From assembly GCA_030429495.1 (NCBI GenBank), contig JAUIFH010000007.1, forward strand, positions 182,631 through 246,630: 64,000 nt of DNA, given 5' to 3'. The notes beneath the pieces are model-generated. The model was not told the DNA's origin. It saw only the letters and a program-made list of their open reading frames with translations, and made no database searches. Positions 25,638-34,622 of this stretch are shown piece after piece. How positions within the stretch are numbered: position 1 is the stretch's first letter; every line of letters begins with the position of its first letter. The position numbers and the translations under genes were made by a program. Source of the stretch: Alphaproteobacteria bacterium. GTDB taxonomy: Bacteria > Pseudomonadota > Alphaproteobacteria > Rhodobacterales > Rhodobacteraceae.

Positions 25638-26093
25638 GACCCGTCACTCCCTCGAAGCGATCTGGCCGCTGGGGACGCTCGACTCGAGTGCCACAGACAG
25701 TCGCGCAATTTATGCGCGCGATTTTCGACCACTACAACAGAGTTCTCCTTTTTGGGTTTGGACCGGTAAGCTGAAGCATTCCCCGTTCTGCAGCGACCTG
25801 GCAAGTCTGGGCTCAAAGCAGACACTCTGCCGCCGCTGCGTGACCGGCCACTTGACCCACCCCTCCCCCACAACTATACCCCGCCCGTCCGGGGCTCAAT
25901 CGAGTCGGCCGGGCTTGTTGTCTGTTGGCCCATGCCCTTCGCTTTCTTCGGCAGGGGCGGCCACGGGCGGCAAGAGCAAGGAACGATGACCTGACCTCCG
26001 GCGGGCGCATATGGCGGACCCGATGAAGACACGGAGCTCTGAGGCGCGAACACCATCGCGGAACCACCGCGAGCAATTGGAAAGGATCACGCG
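25638..26093. other. 456-base gene-free stretch between the membrane-protein gene and rplS
   Basis: No convincing coding frame. It must contain the divergent promoters of the membrane-protein/methyltransferase pair (minus) and of rplS (plus). A weak minus-strand promoter candidate is TTGTAG (25737-25732) and CATAAA (25714-25709) with 17 bases between. CGCGC-AATTTAT-GCGCG forms an inverted repeat near 25702-25718. Composition drifts from mixed to GC-rich towards rplS. Confidence 0.4.
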
Positions 26094-26471
26094 ATGAACC
26101 TGATCGCGCAACTGGAGGCCGAGCAGATCGCCGCTCTCGGCAAGTCCATCCCGGACTTCAAGGCGGGCGACACGGTCCGTGTCGGCTACAAGGTGACGGA
26201 AGGCACGCGTTCGCGCGTCCAGAACTACGAAGGCGTCTGCATCGCCCGCAAGGGTGGCGAAGGCATCGCCGCGTCGTTCACCGTCCGCAAGATTTCCTTC
26301 GGCGAAGGCGTCGAGCGCGTCTTCCCGCTCTATTCGACCAACATCGACTCGATCGAGGTCGTGCGCCGCGGCCGCGTCCGCCGCGCCAAGCTCTACTACC
26401 TGCGGGACCGTCGCGGCAAATCCGCCCGGATCGCGGAAGTCACCAACTACAAACCCAAAGCCGAAGCGTGA
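26094..26471 (+). CDS. rplS: 50S ribosomal protein L19
   Basis: 125 residues. L19 signatures are clear: [51 protein letters not shown] and [19 protein letters not shown]. It sits at the 30S-50S interface. GGAAAGGA lies 8-15 bases upstream of the ATG. Followed after 11 bases by rpmE in the same transcript. Confidence 0.98.
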   Translation: MNLIAQLEAEQIAALGKSIPDFKAGDTVRVGYKVTEGTRSRVQNYEGVCIARKGGEGIAASFTVRKISFGEGVERVFPLYSTNIDSIEVVRRGRVRRAKLYYLRDRRGKSARIAEVTNYKPKAEA

Positions 26472-26482
26472 GGAGCGGGACC

Positions 26483-26704
26483 ATGAAAAAAGACATCCAT
26501 CCCGACTACCACATGATCGAGGTCAAGCTGACCGACGGCAGCACGTTCCAGGTACGCTCGACCTGGGGCAAGGAAGGCGACGCGATGTCGCTCGACATCG
26601 ACCCTTCGGTGCATCCGGCCTGGACCGGCGGTTCGGCCAAGCTGATGGACACCGGCGGTCGCGTGTCGAAGTTCAAGAACAAGTACGCGGGCCTCGGATT
26701 CTGA
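26483..26704 (+). CDS. rpmE: 50S ribosomal protein L31, zinc-free form
   Basis: 73 residues starting [10 protein letters not shown], with STWGKEGD and HPAWTGG...[10 protein letters not shown], a standard L31. The cysteines of the zinc-binding C+ type are all absent, so this is a C- form that does not need zinc. GAGGAGCGGGACC precedes ATG 26483. Followed by an intrinsic terminator. Confidence 0.96.
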   Translation: MKKDIHPDYHMIEVKLTDGSTFQVRSTWGKEGDAMSLDIDPSVHPAWTGGSAKLMDTGGRVSKFKNKYAGLGF

Positions 26705-26731
26705 GCCGCAGAAGCAGCAGCGAACAGAAGG

Positions 26732-26756
26732 CGCCGCCCCTTTGGGCGGCGTTTTT
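26732..26756 (+). terminator. Rho-independent terminator after rpmE
   Basis: CGCCGCCC (26732-26739) pairs with GGGCGGCG (26744-26751) around CTTT and is followed by five Ts (26752-26756), about 28 bases after the rpmE stop. It should end the rplS-rpmE transcript. Confidence 0.9.
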
Positions 26757-26808
26757 CGTTGCAGGTGGCGGTCTGGGCTATAAACTTGGCGAAAAGTCAG
26801 CTTTGCAG

Positions 26809-27216
26809 ATGCGCCTAGTCACGAGTTTCCTGATCCTGTTCACCACGCTGGCGCCAACGGCGGCATGGCCGCGCGACGTCTTCGCGATGGCCACGGGATT
26901 CTGGGGAATCGCGGATTTCGCCGACATGACCTGCGAAAACAACCCCCACAGCTACTCCTTCAGCAGGGACCGGACGCTTTCCGTCTTCCGCTGGCGAAAG
27001 CCGGTGCACAATGCCGACGGAACGGTCGTGACCGAGGTCCGATACCGGGTCCTGGCGGCGGGCCGCTACCGGATCACTCTCGAACGGATCAGCGACGGGC
27101 AACGGTTCAAGCTGATCCTCGCCTGGGATGGCCAATCCTATCGCTTCGGCCCGGTCGGAGAGCCGGAGAGCAGCTATTTCGGCGTCTACCGGCGATGCAC
27201 CGACCTGACGAGCTGA
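26809..27216 (+). CDS. Small secreted protein of unknown function
   Basis: 135 residues from ATG 26809. An N-terminal signal peptide (MRLVTSFLILFTTLAPTAAW) precedes a soluble domain with GFWGIADFADMTCENNPHSYSF, then beta-rich sequence and a final FGVYRRCTDL. The two cysteines (near 43 and 131) could form a disulfide. It resembles small periplasmic lipocalin-like proteins that report on a ligand or stress, but no family is recognised. Lies between the rpmE terminator and mipZ. Confidence 0.65.
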   Translation: MRLVTSFLILFTTLAPTAAWPRDVFAMATGFWGIADFADMTCENNPHSYSFSRDRTLSVFRWRKPVHNADGTVVTEVRYRVLAAGRYRITLERISDGQRFKLILAWDGQSYRFGPVGEPESSYFGVYRRCTDLTS

Positions 27217-27368
27217 ACATACTGGTCAGCGGGAGCCGGAGCGAACAAAGATTGCGGTTGTGGCGATCCCACGCTTTTCACGCTGTGCGTCACAACATAT
27301 AGTAGAGGCGCGCTGGCGGCAGCGCGTGTTTTGATTCCGCGACAGCCGGAAAGAACGGGGACAGAAAC

Positions 27369-28178
27369 GTGGCGCATATCATCGTTGTCGGCAACGAAAA
27401 GGGCGGGTCCGGCAAGTCGACGACCTGCATGCACGTCGCGACGGCGCTTGCCCGGATGGGTCACAAGGTCGGCGCGCTCGACCTCGATCTGCGGCAACGC
27501 AGTTTCGGGCGCTACATAGAGAACCGCATCGCCTTCGCACGCAAGCAGGGAATTGCACTTGCCACGCCGGACTACCGCGACCTGCCCGAGATCGACCAGT
27601 CAAGCCTGGCGGCGGGCGAAAACCTCTATGACCGCCGCCTGTCCGCCGCGATCGCGGCACTGGAACGCGATGCGGATTTCATCGTCATCGACTGCCCCGG
27701 CTCTCACACCCGCCTGAGCCAGGTCGCACATTCGCTGGCGGATACGCTCATCACACCGCTCAACGACAGCTTCATCGACTTCGACCTTCTTGCCCGGGTC
27801 GATCCCGACACCAGCAGGGTCATCGGCCCGTCGATCTATTCCGAAATGGTGTGGAGTGCGCGCCAACTGCGCGCGCGCGCCGGTCTGAAGCCTATCGACT
27901 GGATCGTGCTGCGCAACCGGCTGGGCGCGCAGCAGATGCACAACAAACGCAAGGTCGGCGGCGCGCTGGAGCAACTGTCAAAGCGGATCGGCTTTCGCGT
28001 TGCGCCGGGCTTTTCAGAGCGCGTGATCTTCCGGGAACTGTTTCCGCGCGGTCTGACTCTGCTGGACCTGCGCGATGTGGGGGTCGAGAAACTCAACATC
28101 TCGAACGTGGCCGCGCGGCAGGAAGTGCGCGAACTGGTGCGTCAGCTCGACCTGCCCGGTGTCACGGTCGATTTCTGA
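27369..28178 (+). CDS. mipZ: MipZ-type ParA ATPase (division-site positioning)
   Basis: 269 residues. Deviant Walker A NEKGGSGKST at 9-18 with the signature Lys11, then DLDLRQRSFGRYIENR and the Walker B-like IVIDCPGSHTRLSQ. DSFIDFDLL and FRELFPRGLTLLDL are characteristic of MipZ, which forms a ParB-anchored gradient and inhibits FtsZ away from midcell in alphaproteobacteria. The start is GTG at 27369 with GGGGACAG just upstream; no parB is adjacent, as usual for mipZ. Confidence 0.93.
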   Translation: MAHIIVVGNEKGGSGKSTTCMHVATALARMGHKVGALDLDLRQRSFGRYIENRIAFARKQGIALATPDYRDLPEIDQSSLAAGENLYDRRLSAAIAALERDADFIVIDCPGSHTRLSQVAHSLADTLITPLNDSFIDFDLLARVDPDTSRVIGPSIYSEMVWSARQLRARAGLKPIDWIVLRNRLGAQQMHNKRKVGGALEQLSKRIGFRVAPGFSERVIFRELFPRGLTLLDLRDVGVEKLNISNVAARQEVRELVRQLDLPGVTVDF

Positions 28179-28190
28179 CCGGATCGCGGT

Positions 28191-28352
28191 TCAGGCAACC
28201 TGACGCGGCCGGCGGATGAAAAGCGCGGGTTGAACACTCGCTCTGGTCTTCTTGGCTTCCGCGTCCATGTTCACGAGACGAAGCGCGAATGCGTCGGCTT
28301 TCTCTTCCTTGCTCCGTGCGATGCGGTCGAGGATGACTTCTGCCAGTTTCAT
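28191..28352 (-). CDS. Small conserved-looking protein convergent with mipZ
   Basis: 53 residues, ATG 28352 to TGA 28191. The product is charged and helical at first (LAEVILDRIARSKEEKADAF), ending in a basic tail (FIRRPRQVA). No domain recognised. AAGGC lies about ten bases upstream. Codon choice is like neighbouring genes, but at this length coding status is uncertain. Confidence 0.45.
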   Translation of the reverse strand: MKLAEVILDRIARSKEEKADAFALRLVNMDAEAKKTRASVQPALFIRRPRQVA

Positions 28353-28540
28353 TGCGGTTCTGCCTTCTAGCTGTGTTTCGTGAAGACAGTGTTGCTGCCG
28401 CAGCGTGTCCGAAAAATGGCGGCCTGACGGTCATTCATGGAAATTCTCGCGATGGTTGAGGCAATTACAGGCCGCACATTCTCCAATAATGCCGGGTGCA
28501 AGAAGATTGCTTCCGTGCAGGAATCAATTGCAACGTCCCG

Positions 28541-31500
28541 TCAGGTCCGCAGGACGCGATACACCGCAGGGATCACCAGCACCGTCAGAAGCGTCGAGGA
28601 CGCGAGGCCGAACAGAAGCGAGATCGCGAGGCCCTGGAAGATCGGGTCGGTCAGGATTACCGCCGCGCCGATCATGGCAGCCAGAGCGGTCAGCAGGATC
28701 GGCTTGAAGCGGATCGCACCGGCCTCGATCAGCACCTCGGTCAGCGGCCGGTCGGGCGACTTGGCGTGGCGGATGAAATCGACAAGCAGGATCGAGTTCC
28801 TGACGATGATGCCAGCAAGCGCGATGAAGCCGATCATCGAGGTCGCCGAGAAGGGCGCGCCAAAGGCCCAGTGGCCGAGAAGGATGCCGATGAAGGTCAG
28901 CGGGATCGGCGTCAGGATCACCAGCGGCACCTTGAACGATCCGAACTGCGCCACAACGAGGATGTAGATGCCCAGCAGCGCCACGCCGAAGGCCGCACCC
29001 ATGTCGCGGAAAGTGACCCAGGTCACTTCCCACTCACCGTCCCAGAGGAGCGTCGGGACGCTCTCGTCCTCGGGCTGGCCGTGCAGCACGATCTCGGGCT
29101 TCGGCAGGCCGGTCCAGTCCTGCGCGTCAAGCGCCTCCTGCACGGCGAGCATACCGTAGAGCGGGGCCTCGAAGTCGCCGGCGAGCTCGGCCGTGACCAT
29201 TTCGGCCGCGCGGCCATTGTGGCGGAAGACCGGGAAGGAGCCGCGTTCCTCGGCGACATCCACGACATCGCCGAGTTCCACGACACCGCGCGCACCGGGC
29301 AGAACGTTGGCGGGAATGGGTGTTGTCAGGAACGCCTCGTCGAAGGTCCGCTCCCCCTTGGGCCGCTCGACCCGGATCGGGATCGGCTGCCGCCCCTCGC
29401 CGCGATGGGAATAGCCCACGGTGGTGCCGCTATTCAGGATCGCGATTGTGTCGAAGACATCCGATTCCTGAACCTGGAAATACTCGGCATTGTCGGTGGA
29501 GATCGTCGTCCGCAGCCGCCGCGCGGGCGCGCCGTAGGAATTGTCCACATCGACGATGAAGGGGACGGAGCGGAACGCCTCCTCAACCTTGGCCGCGACG
29601 GCACGGCGGGTCTCGGGGTCGGGTCCGTAGATCTCGGCCAGAAGTGTCGCCAGAACCGGCGGCCCCGGGGGCGGCTCGACCGTCTTGAGACGCGTGCCTT
29701 CGGGCACGGCCAAGGCCGTGATCCGGTCGCGGATGTCGAGCGCAATGTCGTGGCTCGTCCGGTCACGTTCGCCCTTGGGCAGGAGGTTGATCGCAACTTC
29801 GCCCATCTCCGGCATCGCGCGCAGGTAAGAGTGGCGCACAAGGCCGTTGAAGTTGAAGGGCGCCGCCGTTCCCGCATGAGTCTGGACGGAGCGCACTTCG
29901 GGCAGGTCCAGCACCGCGCGGGCAACGGATTGCGCCACGGCATCGGTCGCCTCAACCGACGCGCCCTCGGGCAGGTCGATCGTCACCTGCAATTCCGACT
30001 TGTTGTCGAATGGCAGGAGCTTGACCGTCACGTCCTTGGTATAGAAGAGCGCCAACGACCCGAAGGTCAGGACCAGAACGAGGCCGATGAAGGCCCAGCT
30101 TCTGCCCTTGGAGGCCAGGATCGGCCGCGCGACGGCGCTGTAGGCGCGGCCCAGCGCGCCACCCTGTCCGCCATCCTCATGCCCGTGCGCCGGAGCCTTA
30201 CCCGCGACCTTGAGCATCAGCCACGGCGTGACCATGACCGCGACGAAGAAGGAAAAGATCATCGCGGCGGAGGCATTGGCGGGGATCGGCGACATGTAAG
30301 GCCCCATCAGGCCCGACACGAAGAGCATCGGCAGCAGCGCCGCGACCACAGTCAGCGTGGCAACGATCGTCGGGTTGCCAACCTCGGCCACCGCGTCGAT
30401 GGCGGCCGTCCGGCGGTCACGCCCGTCATGCATGCCCCAGTGGCGCGCAATATTCTCGATCACCACGATGGCGTCGTCGACGAGGATGCCGATGGAGAAG
30501 ATCAGCGCGAAAAGCGAGACGCGGTTCAGCGTGTAACCCATGAGCCAGGAGGCGAAGAGCGTGAGCAGGATCGTCACCGGGATCACAACCGCGACGACCA
30601 GCGCCTCTCGCCGTCCGATCGCGGCCCAGACCAGCGCGATGATCGATACGGTGGCCAGCGCGAGGTGATAGAGCAGTTCGTTCGCCTTCTCGTTGGCGCT
30701 TTCACCGTAGTCGCGGGTGACTTCCACCTCGATGTCATGCGGGATAAGCGTGCCTTCGAGCGCATGGGCCTTGTGCAGGATCGCCTCGGCCACGATCACG
30801 GCGTTGGAGCCGGCGCGCTTGGCCACGGCCAGTGTGACGGAGGGGCGGCGCAGCAGGCCGTCCTCGGTCTTCGTGACCGTCGCGACGATTCGTTCCTCGG
30901 CCCCGGCGGCGAAGCTGACATCAGCGACATCGCGGACATAGACGGGCCTGCCGTCACGCGTCGTCAGAAGCAGGTTGCCGATTTCCTGCGGCGAATTCAG
31001 CGTCTCGCCCGCGACAAGCTGGATCTGTTCGCCCGCGTCGCGGACCGTGCCGACCGGAACCGAACGGTTGGCGCCCTGCACTTTCCCGGCAAGCTGCTGA
31101 AGCGTCACGCCGTTCAGCGCAAGCCGCGCCGGGTCCGGCGCGATGCGGATACGCTCGGACGTTTCGCCGACGATGTAGGTCAGGCCGACATCCGGGATCT
31201 TTGCGATCTCGGTCCGAAGCTCACGCGCGATCCGCGTGAGATCGTTTGCCGTGACGCGGTCTGCCGCCTCGGCGGCGGGTGAAAGCGTCAGCGACAGGAT
31301 CGCTACATCGTCGATGCCCCGCCCGACGATCAGCGGCTCCGGCACACCGACCGGAATGCGGTCCATGTTCGCGCGGACCTTGTCGTGGACGCGAAGCACG
31401 GCAGCGTCCGACGAGGTGCCGACGAGGAACCGTGCCGTGACCATGACCTGATCGTCGCTCGACTGCGAATAGACATGCTCTACGCCGTCGATTCCCTTGA

Positions 31501-31741
31501 CGATGGTCTCCAGCGGCTCGGTGATGAGTTTCACCGCATCCTCGGCCTTCAGCCCGTCGGCGCGAACGATCAGGTCGACCATCGGCACCGAGATCTGCGG
31601 CTCCTCCTCGCGCGGGAGCGACACGAGCGCAACGAGGCCGAAGACGAAGGCGGCCAGCAGGAAAAGCGGCGTCAGCGGCGAGCGGATGAAGGCGCGCGTA
31701 AGTGCACCCGCGATGCCCAGCTTGGTCTCGGGCGATGTCAT
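28541..31741 (-). CDS. RND-family efflux transporter (AcrB/HAE1-like)
   Basis: 1066 residues, normal for an RND pump. N-terminal transmembrane helix about 20-40, two large periplasmic loops, and the TM4 proton-relay motif GILVDDAIVVIENIARH in the first half; the second half repeats the pattern (ALAGIIVRNSILLVDFI). It should be an inner-membrane proton antiporter that works with an MFP adaptor and a TolC-type channel. The adaptor gene lies directly upstream and overlaps by four bases. No outer-membrane channel gene is present, so a shared one is probably used. Substrates not predictable. Confidence 0.93.
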   Translation of the reverse strand: MTSPETKLGIAGALTRAFIRSPLTPLFLLAAFVFGLVALVSLPREEEPQISVPMVDLIVRADGLKAEDAVKLITEPLETIVKGIDGVEHVYSQSSDDQVMVTARFLVGTSSDAAVLRVHDKVRANMDRIPVGVPEPLIVGRGIDDVAILSLTLSPAAEAADRVTANDLTRIARELRTEIAKIPDVGLTYIVGETSERIRIAPDPARLALNGVTLQQLAGKVQGANRSVPVGTVRDAGEQIQLVAGETLNSPQEIGNLLLTTRDGRPVYVRDVADVSFAAGAEERIVATVTKTEDGLLRRPSVTLAVAKRAGSNAVIVAEAILHKAHALEGTLIPHDIEVEVTRDYGESANEKANELLYHLALATVSIIALVWAAIGRREALVVAVVIPVTILLTLFASWLMGYTLNRVSLFALIFSIGILVDDAIVVIENIARHWGMHDGRDRRTAAIDAVAEVGNPTIVATLTVVAALLPMLFVSGLMGPYMSPIPANASAAMIFSFFVAVMVTPWLMLKVAGKAPAHGHEDGGQGGALGRAYSAVARPILASKGRSWAFIGLVLVLTFGSLALFYTKDVTVKLLPFDNKSELQVTIDLPEGASVEATDAVAQSVARAVLDLPEVRSVQTHAGTAAPFNFNGLVRHSYLRAMPEMGEVAINLLPKGERDRTSHDIALDIRDRITALAVPEGTRLKTVEPPPGPPVLATLLAEIYGPDPETRRAVAAKVEEAFRSVPFIVDVDNSYGAPARRLRTTISTDNAEYFQVQESDVFDTIAILNSGTTVGYSHRGEGRQPIPIRVERPKGERTFDEAFLTTPIPANVLPGARGVVELGDVVDVAEERGSFPVFRHNGRAAEMVTAELAGDFEAPLYGMLAVQEALDAQDWTGLPKPEIVLHGQPEDESVPTLLWDGEWEVTWVTFRDMGAAFGVALLGIYILVVAQFGSFKVPLVILTPIPLTFIGILLGHWAFGAPFSATSMIGFIALAGIIVRNSILLVDFIRHAKSPDRPLTEVLIEAGAIRFKPILLTALAAMIGAAVILTDPIFQGLAISLLFGLASSTLLTVLVIPAVYRVLRT

Positions 31742-32700
31742 GGGGTGACCACTGTGTCGCCGACGACAAGGCCGGTCAGGACTTCGACATAGGTCGTACC
31801 GTCGCGGTTGATCCGCTCGCCGAGGATGACGGCCCGCTCTGCCTCCGCGCCATGATCCATGACGGTCACGAAGTCGATGCCGGAACGCGTTTCGACCGCG
31901 GCCGCCGGAATTGTTAGCGCCGGGCGCTCACCGACCGGAAGCTCCACGAGGACGCGCGCATTGACATAGGCGGTATCGAGCCCCTCGACCTCAACGTCGG
32001 CGGTGACGCGGCCGTTGTCGATCTGGGGGTAGAGCTTGACGATGCGGCCTTCACGCTCTCCGCTGTCAGAGGTGATGCGGATCGCGTCGCCTTCCGCCAG
32101 CGCACCTGCATGGCGCTCCGGCACCGAGAGGCGCAGGTAGAACCCGCCGCCACCGATCGTTGCCACCGGCTCACCCGGAAGCACAACGGCACCCGGCGTG
32201 ACCGGGACTGTCAACACCCGCCCCTCGCCCGGGGCAAGCACCCTGCCCTCCGCCGCCTGCTGGACGGAAATGTCGCGCTGCGCGCGCGTCGCGGAGATCT
32301 GGCCGCGCACCACGTCGACCGAGGTCCGCAACTGGTCAAGCCGCTGCACCGTCGCGACGCCACGCTCCACCAGCGCCTCGCCGCGCTGAAGCTCCGTCTC
32401 GGCGGTTTCAAGCTGCGCCTCCAGCGCCGCTATCTGCGCATCGTAAGCCGCGATCTGAAAGGCGATCTTGTCGTCATGCACGACTGCGATTTCCTGCCCC
32501 GCCGTCACGAGGTCGCCCTCGCTGACTGAAAGCGAGCGGATCGTGCCGCCGATCCGCGCACGCGCCGGCACTGTCTCCCGCGCCTCGATCCGGCCGTAGA
32601 CGGCCTTCCATTCGGTTATCGGTGCGGGTGAAAGCGTGACCGTCTCGGCCGCGAGCGGAGCCGCGACGAGAAGGCTGATCATCAGAAAAAGCGCGCGCAT
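31738..32700 (-). CDS. Periplasmic adaptor subunit of RND efflux pump (membrane fusion protein)
   Basis: 320 residues. Signal peptide ends APLAAE. The lipoyl half-motif VSEGDLVTAGQEIAVV (about 55-70) is followed by a coiled coil (ALEAQLETAETELQRGEAL and RTSVDVVRGQISATRAQ) and the second half-motif EGRVLTVPVTPGAVVLPGEPV. Beta-barrel and membrane-proximal domains follow. It bridges the RND pump to the outer-membrane channel. Its stop overlaps the pump start by four bases. Confidence 0.9.
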   Translation of the reverse strand: MRALFLMISLLVAAPLAAETVTLSPAPITEWKAVYGRIEARETVPARARIGGTIRSLSVSEGDLVTAGQEIAVVHDDKIAFQIAAYDAQIAALEAQLETAETELQRGEALVERGVATVQRLDQLRTSVDVVRGQISATRAQRDISVQQAAEGRVLAPGEGRVLTVPVTPGAVVLPGEPVATIGGGGFYLRLSVPERHAGALAEGDAIRITSDSGEREGRIVKLYPQIDNGRVTADVEVEGLDTAYVNARVLVELPVGERPALTIPAAAVETRSGIDFVTVMDHGAEAERAVILGERINRDGTTYVEVLTGLVVGDTVVTP

Positions 32701-32714
32701 CGTCTGCCCGCCGA

Positions 32715-32915
32715 TCAGAACGCGGTGCCGGGCTTCACGCCAAGCTTGCGGAACACCATAGCCGCCGGACAGAAGCCGGTGAACGCCGATTGCAGCAGGT
32801 TCAGGCCGATGAAGACCGTGAACCAGACGAAAAGCGGCGATACCCAGACGGTCAGCGCGACCGAGAGAAGAACCATGACGCCGGCAAAGGCGAGAATCGT
32901 GCGATCAAGGGACAT
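32715..32915 (-). CDS. DUF2892-type small membrane protein
   Basis: 66 residues with two hydrophobic segments (about 8-27 and 31-50) and the FTGFCPAAMVFRKLG end characteristic of DUF2892, the membrane domain attached to rhodanese in YgaP. It starts the operon with the adaptor and pump (14-base gap). Such proteins commonly accompany ArsR-type sulfide sensors. An inverted repeat ATTCA-N6-TGAAT at 32940-32955 lies just upstream and could be an operator. The pump may therefore respond to a sulfur or thiol stress, which is inference. Confidence 0.75.
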   Translation of the reverse strand: MSLDRTILAFAGVMVLLSVALTVWVSPLFVWFTVFIGLNLLQSAFTGFCPAAMVFRKLGVKPGTAF

Positions 32916-32939
32916 TGCGACCTCCTTCAAATCAGTCAC

Positions 32940-32955
32940 ATTCAATATCGTGAAT
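32940..32955. promoter_or_regulatory. Short inverted repeat upstream of the DUF2892/RND operon
   Basis: ATTCA (32940-32944) and TGAAT (32951-32955) flank ATATCG, 25 bases upstream of the DUF2892 start in an AT-rich stretch. It resembles operators of ArsR-type regulators but is short; no regulator gene is adjacent. Confidence 0.3.
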
Positions 32956-33170
32956 ATTACGCCAAAAAACAAGGCCCCAAACAGCCGATCTTCCGCGATA
33001 TGACGACGCATACCACGCGGGCTTGCCGGTGACGCTAGTTCCTTAGCTGATTCCACAAAGACACCCCCCCAAAACGGCCGCTCAATTTCCGCTCAGGACG
33101 AACTTTCGCCATCTTGCCGGGACATACGGGCAGCAAACCCTCAACCAGCAAGTGCGGAGCCCCGTTCCCA

Positions 33171-33839
33171 ATGTCCAATAACGATTTTCAGGCTCGTCTA
33201 CAGCGCATCGGCGGCAACCCACACAATTCGCCAGTCACGCAGGGCACGGACCATACGAAGGCCCTCCGCACTCACAAGCCAAGCTACGGTCGTGTGGGCT
33301 TGGGTGGTGCAATCATGATGCTGGGTGTCCAGGTGGTGAAATACGCCAACCAGAACTACGAAGAGATCCGGGACGGCAGCGGGATCGCGATGGCGGCCGC
33401 AATCGGTATTGCCGGATTTGCTGTAACACTGATCGGAATCATCTGGATATTCAGTGCAGTTTCCCAACGGATGGTGGCAGACCGCGGCGCAGTTGCGAAA
33501 ACCGCGACGCGACGCCCCTCGACGACTGCACGTGTCCTTTTCTCGCTGCTCGGTTTCACCTTTGGCGGGATCGCGTCTTTCTACATGTTCTTGGCGGCAG
33601 CCGCGCGGTTCGTCGAAACCGAGACCGCGCAAAGGTTTTCGAACGGTGGCCTGATTATTGCGATGTCTCTCGCCCTCCTGTCCCTGCTGTTCGGGTTCGT
33701 CGGGCTTTTCCTGCGCGGCCGCGCACTGGGGCGTGTACCGATCTACTTCTTCCTCGGCGGTGCGATCACCTATGCCGCATTTAGGATCCTGAGGATAAAC
33801 GTACTCGAGTGGCCGGAATTCGTAGCCGTGTTGCAGTGA
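33171..33839 (+). CDS. Membrane protein of unknown function
   Basis: 222 residues from ATG 33171. The N-terminal 40 residues are hydrophilic (NNDFQARLQRIGGNP), followed by about five hydrophobic segments: 46-62, 76-99, 122-146, 160-179, 190-205. The start and architecture resemble a recurring uncharacterised Rhodobacterales membrane protein family, but no domain name is known to me. Divergent from the RND operon, with an AT-rich gap between. Confidence 0.7.
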   Translation: MSNNDFQARLQRIGGNPHNSPVTQGTDHTKALRTHKPSYGRVGLGGAIMMLGVQVVKYANQNYEEIRDGSGIAMAAAIGIAGFAVTLIGIIWIFSAVSQRMVADRGAVAKTATRRPSTTARVLFSLLGFTFGGIASFYMFLAAAARFVETETAQRFSNGGLIIAMSLALLSLLFGFVGLFLRGRALGRVPIYFFLGGAITYAAFRILRINVLEWPEFVAVLQ

Positions 33840-34022
33840 TCGGACTGTTGGCAACTTTCGCACCACCGCAAGGAAGCAGCCCGCCACCAGCCGACTCAGA
33901 ACAAATCAACCGACAGATTCTTCCAAAGGCTGGAGAGAAGTCGGGTGTCAGGTCATTCCAAATTTCGTGACTGCTGCGCGCCGGCCGATCATGCCTCTCA
34001 TGAATCCTGTAGGATGCCGAAG

Positions 34023-34622
34023 TCAATCAGGCGCTTCGAATTCCAGCCCCTTCGGAAGGTAGTTGAACAGCTCAAGCCGTGCGGGCTTCCCGGCTCCGAT
34101 GCGCAGTACAGTCAGGCTCGCTGGCGCGACCGGAATAATATGCGCAGGATCCAGCCCGATAAAACGCTGCAATATCGCGCGCACCACCCCGCCATGGCAG
34201 ACGATCAGAAGGTTGCGGCAAGGTCGGGAGCATTCGGTCTCGACCACGCCAGAAACCCGGACGACAAAGTCCTCCCAGGCCTCGCCGCCCGGCGGCGCAA
34301 CGCTCCCGGCCCGCCATCCGAGGTAGGCCGCCTCGTCCTCTGCGACAAGATCGTCGATCGATCGTCCCGTCCAATCGCCAACATCAATCTCACGCAATCC
34401 ACGTGTGAAACGGGGGGCTTCCGCGCCGATCCGCGAGGTGGTCTCACGTACCCTTTTCAGGTCCGACGCGATGGTCCGGCAGGGGCCGATACCGTCAATG
34501 ACGGGCCGCAACGCGCCGGCCTGCGATTTGCCAAGCTCGGATAGCCCGATATCCGCCTGCCCCTGCAACCGCCGCGCGGCGTTCCATTCAGACTGTCCGT
34601 GCCGGACCAGCAGCAAGCGCAT
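34023..34622 (-). CDS. Histidine phosphatase (phosphoglycerate-mutase-like)
   Basis: 199 residues. RHG motif LVRHGQSEWN at 5-14 with catalytic His8, the acid/base region REIDVGDWTGRS, and the second His in CHGGVVRAIL at about 144. Such enzymes remove phosphate from small phosphorylated compounds. It is the last gene of the ABC-transporter operon; its ATG overlaps the ATPase stop by one base (TGATG). That linkage suggests it dephosphorylates the imported substrate, which is inference. Confidence 0.88.
   Translation of the reverse strand: MRLLLVRHGQSEWNAARRLQGQADIGLSELGKSQAGALRPVIDGIGPCRTIASDLKRVRETTSRIGAEAPRFTRGLREIDVGDWTGRSIDDLVAEDEAAYLGWRAGSVAPPGGEAWEDFVVRVSGVVETECSRPCRNLLIVCHGGVVRAILQRFIGLDPAHIIPVAPASLTVLRIGAGKPARLELFNYLPKGLEFEAPD

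Noticed and set aside
25634..25873. 79-codon minus-strand frame upstream of the HAHANLLG membrane protein
   Set aside because: Ser/Arg-rich product, no ribosome-binding site, no conserved features; treated as non-coding.
28496..31282. 928-codon plus-strand open frame over the RND pump
   Set aside because: Antisense to a textbook RND transporter; length reflects GC bias at codon positions.
33840..34022. Possible far attachment site matching the tRNA-Arg 3' end
   Set aside because: Only a short, imperfect TCGGGTG match was found, not enough to call a direct repeat bordering an island.
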